A stretch of 64,000 bases of DNA, taken from the NCBI GenBank assembly GCA_019914945.1, contig CM034105.1, positions 10,478,001-10,542,000 on the forward strand, given 5' to 3'. The DNA is from Typha latifolia. Its lineage: Eukaryota > Streptophyta > Magnoliopsida > Poales > Typhaceae. The notes below the pieces were generated by a model. That model searched no databases. It was not told the origin of the DNA and was given only the letters and a program-made list of their open reading frames with translations. A program made the translations under genes and the position numbers. Below are positions 57,296-64,000 of the stretch, in pieces. The stretch's first letter is position 1, and each line of letters starts with the position of its first letter.

Positions 57296-57368
57296 GTCTG
57301 AGCCCGGGTTCGAACCGGGGACCTCTAGTGTGTGAGACTAGCGTGATAACCAACTACACCACCCAGAC
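57296..57368 (-). tRNA. tRNA-Val (anticodon CAC)
   Basis: On the minus strand a 73-base cloverleaf: acceptor stem GTCTGGG / CTCAGAC, D arm GGTGTAGTTGGTTATCAC, anticodon stem CTAGT/ACTAG with loop CTCACAC (anticodon CAC, reading GUG valine codons), and T arm CCCCGGTTCGAACCCGGG. The internal A box (TGGTGTAGTTGG) and B box (GGTTCGAACC) are intact. Upstream is TTCAACA, a CAA motif as usual for plant tRNA genes, and downstream the minus strand has TTTTATTTTT, a Pol III terminator. There is no intron. It looks fully functional. Confidence 0.97.
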
Positions 57369-57536
57369 TGTTGAAATATAAATAAATAAATTATTATTAA
57401 ATTATTTTCTCTATCCTTAAAATTATTCTTTCTAATAATTCTAATTTAATAGTGTCCCAATTAAAACGATTGTGCTATGATTGAATTCGAATAAACTTAT
57501 ACAACATAAACCTCTTTATTATTTGAGCATTTAAAG

Positions 57537-58400
57537 GAGAAATTATAATTTATCATCATGTAGTTAGGCCTAATTTCACCATGTTTCCATATTCTTTCAA
57601 CTTAAGCACTAACCATTACTTTTTCTATTATACCGGGAGGTAGCTATCCCACCAAAACAATATAATTTTCTAGTCTTTGAATTGTGATATAAGTTTGAAA
57701 ATCAAAACCTAAGAATTGGTAATTATATATTATAACAAAGATGTAGATAAATGAGCATTCTTTCAAAATAAAAATGAATTACATCAATATCATATAACAA
57801 TTAAAATTTATGCTCCAAAGAATTACACATGATCATAATTAATTCAATTTTTATGTTAAAGAGAAAAGCTTATTAGTTGATAATTATTATTTTAACTTGT
57901 TTGATTAATTAAAATAATTTAATTAATTAATTTGTTTGTTATCATCAAAATTAGATAGTAAACTAATAAAATTATAAGGCTAATAATAATAATAATGTGT
58001 ACTTGATTTCTTTCTTTAGGGAGTTTGAATGAGATTAGGATCAAGATCGATAGCACCTTACCAAGCCATAACATTGAATGATGAATATTGAGAAAAGAGA
58101 GAGGAAAAAAAAACTTCCACCTGATTTCTCTAAATTGGAATCACCCCCACCTAGCCTGTGAGAGGATGATAGAGATGAGCAAAAGAGAGGGGCAAAAAAT
58201 TAAATGGAAGGGGAAAATTTTCTTGACCCATGACTTAAAATATAAGGGTAATTTGGTCATTTTAGCTTTCATTAACGATAGAGTAACAATTACACTTTGG
58301 TTATGATCTCAGGGGGTTTAATTCTTAAGTTAAAAGAATATGGGGTATCCTAAAATTAGGCATAATTACAAAGGGTAAATTGCAATTTCTCTAATTTTAA
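57537..58400. mobile_element. Small TIR element (about 0.86 kb)
   Basis: Left end GGAGAAATTATAATTTATC..., right end read inward GAGAAATTGCAATTTACCC. Further inward both share GCCTAATTT, CATATTCTTT(C/T)AACTTAAG. The repeat is about 80 bp and imperfect. Interior is AT-rich without transposase. Flanking duplications are not clear. The general type (long AT-rich TIRs with a CCCC/GGGG patch) resembles the element at 14.05-16.3 kb. Confidence 0.5.
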
Positions 58401-60136
58401 AAATACTTATGAAGAAAATATTGAAAAATAGTTTTGACATGAATACCCCTCCAAAGTTTCTTATTTGTCTTGGAAATTTTATATTTGCATGTAAACCCTT
58501 AAAAATGCATTGTGTTTATATGGCTAATCTTTAGGTCACCTCCTAATAATTATAAGTTAAAATTTATTCATTTAATAGATGAAAAGACATAGATATTCTT
58601 TAGCTAAAAGGAATTTATCTAAATAAGAAATAAAATTTTTAATCCTTTTACAGTTTATAGTTAAGTTGATGACATTTTAACAGTTAGTTGCATTTTAGAG
58701 ATCTTCATGCAAAAATTAAAGATTGTAAGAAATATTGATGCAAAAACTAAGTGTTTTGAGGAATATACATATAAATATAAATTTTAGAAAAATATACACA
58801 TAAATAAAGGATTTTTGAATGCTAGTACTCCTGCGGTCAATAAGAATGTAAATTGGTTGGCGCATTAGGAGACAATTGACACGCATAGTGCGGAGCCGAT
58901 GACCCCCAAATAAGAATGGATTGAGATTTTGGCTAAGAACTCCTATTTCAATTCTATTGTATTATCTTCTATGTCCTCGATGATCTCCAAGTCCTCTGTT
59001 AACATAAAAGTGATTACTTTGATACATTCGTATTCGAGGACAAACTTCTTATTACAATAGAAGTAAATGTGCCATTGGATGGAGGACGAATTAAATTGGG
59101 TGCCCCCTATTGATAGCCTACGCTGCAATTAGATGGGTCCACTACTGGTAGCAAGTGTCATAAATGGAGGACAAGCCTCGAGTGACTATGGTAGTTCCCG
59201 CAAGTCTGAAAGTTGCCATGGTATTTGATCATAGGCCTTTAGGTTATGAAGATTTTGAAGTAATATCTCAAAGCTTTCTCACTTCTCCACCGCCCGTGCA
59301 TATCAAAAAGAATTCGACCGAATCTCTAATTGTGCTCTTAGATGGCCGGAGTTCGCTTTGAGAAGTACCATCATCAACAGACTACACGAGGACATTTAGG
59401 CTGAAGTCAAGGCTATAGGCCATAGCCACTAGCTAACGCTTTCTCTATAGCTTGGGTAACGAAGGAGAAGATCATAGAACTATTCAACACAATAAATTTA
59501 ATCCAATGTGAAAATTTAACGCTAACTTTAATCTAGGATATAACAATTTACCATAGAGATACATATATATATAAATAACCAATATTTAAAAGAAATGTAA
59601 ATACATAAAGGTTTTTATGTGAAAAACCTATAAAAGCCATAGATAAAAACCATAGATCCTTTCATTAGAATCAAATCAATCAATAATAATGTACAAATAT
59701 AAGAATCACTTACTAACCTTCCGCTGAATTTCACAACTTTATCTGAAGTTTTCTTGCTCACTAGAACCCATAATGAATTATTTCTCATGGTTGATGAACC
59801 AATTTTAATGACCCTTGAGATTAGACAACCTATCTTAGTGGCCCTCGAAATAATAACTAGCTCTAACAAAGAATATAGTAGCAACAATAGATAAAATAAA
59901 AAAATCTCCGATGAATTTTGTTTTTAAAATCTTTTGATAGCCAAGAATGTTCCAAGGAAAACTTTCTAGGGCTCCAAATATCTTATATTAGTATTAACCC
60001 TCAAACTAGGGTTGTCGGTTTATAGAGAAAAAAAAACTAATTTAAATCAAACCAAAATTCAACCTTCCTAGCTCGAGCATTAGTAGAGTGTCCATTTAAA
60101 TGCTTGAGGGTTTTTTTTTTCTCGTATTTATCTAAA
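58401..60136. other. Intergenic region, nothing recognised
   Basis: AT-rich apart from 58840-59470, which is more balanced. A frame at 59164-59361 (MEDKPRVTMVVPASLKVAMV...) has protein-like composition but no motif I know. No RNA gene or repeat could be named. Confidence 0.4.
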
Positions 60137-60706
60137 TGTTATGAATCAGATTTTAATCGATCTGTACGTAAGAAAATTATGATATTTTATGTGGTGGTAG
60201 CCTCATGAGTTAAAGTTCCAATGGTTCTTGTTTCACGAGAATCCAACGTTTGGACGAAAATATATTAATACAATAATGGAGCAAGGTCAAATAGGATAAA
60301 ATAGTAGATAACTGACGTTGCGGCGGTCGTCGAAGTGTGACAGACATCCAAGGGTGGTAGTGGACGGCTGTAAGGTAGGGTGCCTTCTAGTGGAGGAAGA
60401 TGGCTAAGGTTTGGAATGTTGGAATATTTCTATAGCTATGATCTACTCATAGAAAGATAAGGATAATCTAATGGTTATGGTAAAGATAAAGATGAGATAA
60501 TAAAATAACTTAACTTAATCTTCATTCTATGATTCCCCTAATCAACACATGACTATTCCTATTTATAGGAGTAGAGATCTAGCGGATATGATCCACATGT
60601 GGATAATCCAATATATTTGAAATTCAAAATAATAAGATAAAGTTAACTAACTAACTTGACTCCACTCGACTTAACTTGACTTAACCCATATGGTCAGATT
60701 GTAACA
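60137..60706 (-). mobile_element. Solo LTR, family A, copy 3 (570 bp)
   Basis: Minus strand begins TGTTACAATCTGACCATATG and ends CTGATTCATAACA, i.e. TGTTA...TAACA inverted termini. Internal TATA-like CTATTTATAGGAG (+ strand: CCTATTTATAGGAG near 60557), ATCCACATG, GTCCACTACCACCC and ACCTTACAGCC phrases match copies 1 and 2. No target duplication detected. Confidence 0.6.
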
Positions 60707-61904
60707 TCAATCTTCATACTGCCTGAAACATCATGAAATTGTTTGAGTACCCTTCCAATCATTCAAAAGATTTGTTACTCATTTCAACTCTTGCAAAGTG
60801 TATGATACGTAAAAATTGAAGTATTTGATAGTCATGTTATTACAAAGTATCCTAAATACATCAAAATATTTTTTTATACACGAATTGCCAATAAAAAATC
60901 TAGCACAATGGATCTCCACCACTGAACTTCAAAAAATCTACTCATTTTGTTTGCCTATGGTGTGCATTTCTATCTAGATTATTGAATGTGATTCTCACGA
61001 CCGTAAGGATCACTCGCAGTGCTATTGTAGGGTTAGCAGGAGTTATGAGCAATTGCCGTGTCGCTGGCAATTGCTCATAACTCCTACAAGGAAGGGTCTT
61101 GCAGATCTGTAAGTCGGTCACCAAGGCGTAATCATTCTTCGACCACCAAACTAGCAACCCTTGGTTCAAAAGTGGGCAAAAGTGGGGAATGTGGAGGATA
61201 GCTACCTAACTCGGGTATTGTAGTTTGAAGAACATGAGGATGTAGGAGGGTGGTGGAGGTAGTGTGGGTGGTAAGCCTTCTCGGTGGTACATCTCAAAGA
61301 GGACTCGATTGGGCCATTTGTTGGTGCCAAGGTCTCTAGAGAGAGAGAGAGGGAGAGAAAGGAGGAATGAAATAATAATGTAACTCGCTAATCATATCCA
61401 CTGACCTGACTAGGCTAAGCCTAAATAGATAGACTAAGCATAGACTATAACCTTCAAAGTGGTGCATAAGGAAATTGTGAAAAAAGAAATTCAAAATAGG
61501 GCTTGACTAATACACTATAAAAGTGAGAAATGAATTTTCACTATATGTAAATTAATTTGGGTGGGACTAAACAAGCTGCAATTTTGAGAGAAAAGATTAA
61601 AAATTTTGCTTTTATTTTCATTTATCATGTCATGTGGATATTTACAATTCGACCGCTATATTTTCTTTTAATGCATTAGAAACCATTCGAATTAACTTTA
61701 ACATAGTATCAACTAATAAAATAATAAATATTTTATTAATTTTAAATATAAAATAAAATACTTACACAACCCTTAATTTGATATTAAAATATGGTTTCCT
61801 CTTTTTACTTTTGTCGTAATCTTAAAAAACTTACTCAAAGATGTTTAGTTTATTTTATATTTATAGCAATTTAATTCCTCATTATGATAATTATTGTTAT
61901 TAAC
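60707..61904. other. Intergenic region containing a perfect hairpin
   Basis: No gene recognised. Contains the 20-bp-stem hairpin at 61038-61085, a short (GA)n run at 61335-61360 and AT-rich DNA. Confidence 0.45.
61038..61085. repeat. Perfect 20-bp inverted repeat with 8-base loop
   Basis: AGGAGTTATGAGCAATTGCC at 61038-61057 is followed by GTGTCGCT and the exact reverse complement at 61066-61085. Pairing stops at both outer edges. Such a perfect arm pair is not expected by chance in 64 kb. Confidence 0.95.
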
Positions 61905-62940
61905 CAGCTTGATCTGATCCGTAATAATTTTGGATATATTTGAGGACGTGACTATTAAAGAGAATTTCAGAGGATCTAGCTGTTGGATCTTACTAAAATT
62001 TGGATATGTTATTGCCTTTGAAGAGAGCTTTCCAATGAATCTAAGATCTCAAATTTGGATGGCTAGATCTTGAGATATCGACCAAACAGTAGCTGAAGGT
62101 CGGATGAACCTTAGCTTGTTAGCCCTTTAATGGCTAGATATGTGCTAGGAGAACTCTTTTGGAGTGAAGAGGGAGAAGTTACTATAGAAGATGGGGATTA
62201 GGAATTAGGAGAGCTGACCAAGGACTTGGGCAGTGGAAGAAAGGATGTGGGAGAGGGCGCCAATGGCTAGAGCAAGAATGAGAGAGATAAGGGCAACAAG
62301 GCCGATCTAATTATTAGATAAACATCAAATTAGGGTTTTCGCCACGTAATTATAGAGGCTCACCCTTTGGTTGGGGTGTGGCGGATCTAACGAAGACTGG
62401 CCTAAGTCTTCTTATTCTAATTCTAATTCTTATTCTTAGTTTACTCATATAAATTAAGCTACATAGCTTGTAGCTCCTACGTGGGCTTTGTTTTATTTTG
62501 TTATGGATATGTACCCACGTTTGAATGCACAAAATAAGTTCTCTATGGATGTGAACTGATGCAGGCATTCACACGCGGGAGTTTGAACGTGGCTGACCAC
62601 ATTTGGACGCACATTTTGTGTTCTCTATCGATGCGAACTAATGCAGGCGTTCGCAAGGGCATTCGAATGCGCCCCCTCCTGAGTTCGAATGCGACCTATA
62701 GAAACTTTATTTTTTTAAAAATGGACAACTAATGCAATAAGAAAAGATTCCAGCAAGGTGCATCAGTATTTTGGGCTTATTGTGGCTTTGGTGTTATGGG
62801 CTTCTTGTCCGTAATCTTTGTGAAAATGTGGACTTTTCGCTTATATATTGTATTGAAACATTGACCAGCAGGTCACATGGTAATCACGTGGGTAGAACCC
62901 ACGTGAGGGGCATGTCTTTGGTGGCGGGTGTTATAGTTTC
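61905..62940 (+). mobile_element. LTR-like repeat, family B, copy 3
   Basis: Shares with copy 1 (26811-27770) the order: GATCT-rich start, AGAGAGCTTTCCAATGAAT, GATCTTGAGATATCGACC, a GGAGAAG-rich middle, then GATGCAGGC(A/G)TTCRCA and GTTCGAATGCG/GAACGTGG blocks at 62510-62700. No coding sequence follows. Borders are approximate. Confidence 0.5.
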
Positions 62941-63740
62941 AATTAGGGTTACTTACAACAAGACTTCCTAAATTATTATTCATTTTCAAATAAACCATCT
63001 CATTTAATTTTGGTTTTATAGTTTGACCTCCTTAACTATCTAAAATCTCACATAGTTGTCCCAATTATTTTGCCATAAAAAATCCTATATAGTTGTCACA
63101 TAACCAATTTTAGGTATTATGAGAATTGTTTTAATTTTTTTTTAGACAGAAAAAGAATAGATAAGTCGAGGGAAATATGCTTATTTGATATTTAGATAAT
63201 TATTTTAGGCAATTGAGGGGTGAAAGTGCAATTAAAAATAAATAAAAGGGTGTATGTAAAAATGACGATAGTTCATAGTCTTATATAAGACTAGTGCAAT
63301 CAATTTTATATGAATACCTAATTTGGGAGATTGCTCCTAAAATAATTTTCTTGGTGAGGAATTTTCTTATAACACCCAACATTCAAGGAGACCTAAGAGT
63401 GGAAACTGGTAGGATAAAATCCGACTTGGCCTAATTATGTATCAGAGTTTTGCCTAATACGAGTTGAGATTTTTCTATCGGTCTTGAAATCTAAACCCAT
63501 ACGTCTATCCGAATAGTTTATATAGATATGGGTTAAAGAATAGTATTCGAACAAATATCCATATATCTTATATAATTTAAAATTAAACAACCCAGCCCTA
63601 AAAAAAATTCAAGGCACGACGCAATGGCCCATTGTGGCCTGCCTCATGTCAATAAATAATTATATTTAACGAGCATCTAGACAAATATTAATCAAAGAGG
63701 GTTATAGATACAAATAAGATATTAGTAATTTGTTGGCCGC
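62941..63740. other. AT-rich intergenic region
   Basis: No coding region. 62945-63110 has the acttcctaaattattattc / ctccttaactatc phrasing of degraded small elements also seen at 3.06, 14.05 and 32.95 kb. Confidence 0.4.
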
Positions 63741-63754
63741 CAAATGGTAGGTAG

Positions 63755-63960
63755 ACATGATCATCGGGCGAGCCGGGCCGGGTTCGGGCCGGGCTCTTCG
63801 GGCCAACCGGGCTTAAGTATTTGTCCATGGCCCGACCCACCAATCACTCGGGCCGGGCTAGAATAGTCTAGCCCGTTACCGCCCGTTGGCCCGTGAGAGA
63901 TCGGGCTAACCGGTCGGGCCGAGCCGACCTGACCCACCAATCACTTGGCCCAACCCATAT
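63755..63960. repeat. GC-rich repeat with (GG)GCCGGGC motifs at window end
   Basis: A 200-bp GC-rich patch of GGGCCGGGCT, TCGGGCCGAGCC, TAGCCCG and CCCGACCCACCAATCACT motifs, the last phrase being present twice (63832 and 63929). It resembles the end of a non-autonomous element similar to those at 5.3 and 39.5 kb. It may continue beyond the window. Confidence 0.45.
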
Positions 63961-64000
63961 TTTAGCTATTTTTAGAATTTTTTAACTATTAGCTTATTTT

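Noticed and set aside
59164..59361. Frame MEDKPRVTMVVPASLKVAMV... as a gene
   Set aside because: Only 65 codons, no motif, no splice or promoter support.
61038..61085. The hairpin as a microRNA gene or Rho-type terminator
   Set aside because: A 20-bp stem with an 8-base loop is too short for a plant miRNA precursor, and bacterial-type terminators do not apply here.

Overview
This window is nuclear DNA from a flowering plant. It is strongly AT-rich, has GT-AG introns, plant gene families (a sugar transport protein of the STP/MST family, an ER-type FKBP15, the GINS subunit PSF3), a nuclear tRNA-Val(CAC), and a dense load of plant transposons (hAT, Mutator-like, CACTA-like, Ty1-copia, solo LTRs). 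The species cannot be fixed from the sequence. Nothing prokaryotic, no CRISPR array and no viral gene was seen.

Layout. 1-7.3 kb: AT-rich intergenic DNA with simple repeats and GC-richer repeat fragments. 7.34-13.13 kb (minus): complete six-exon FKBP15-type peptidyl-prolyl isomerase. 14.05-16.3 kb: an element with inverted ends carrying a broken, apparently plastid-targeted host gene fragment, itself hit by a solo LTR. 18.28-20.69 kb: a 2.4-kb solo LTR with a clear 5-bp target duplication and an array of GC-rich palindromes. 21.3-23.5 kb: decayed MuDR-type transposase. 24.5-26 kb: likely CACTA remnant. 26.8-27.8 kb: a TTCGAA-rich LTR. 29.58-32.63 kb (minus): complete four-exon STP monosaccharide/H+ symporter. 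33.9-55.85 kb (plus): PSF3, with an E2F site and paired site II elements in its promoter, a probable 2.76-kb 5'-UTR intron, and a coding region split by a 16.7-kb fourth intron. That intron is filled with hAT copies, one carrying a nested second hAT family with an intact 8-bp target duplication, and a Ty1-copia fragment. 57.3 kb (minus): tRNA-Val(CAC). 57.5-64 kb: a small TIR element, two more dispersed LTRs, a perfect 20-bp hairpin and GC-rich repeat ends.

The three protein genes are functionally unrelated: protein folding in the secretory pathway, sugar uptake, and DNA replication. STP and PSF3 are divergently arranged about 1.3 kb apart. Both FKBP15 and PSF3 were reconstructed exon by exon, every junction keeping the reading frame and the family's conserved sequence. 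The main points of interest are the PSF3 intron architecture, the dated nest of transposons inside it, the replication-type promoter, and the captured gene fragment. I found no convincing new biochemical system.
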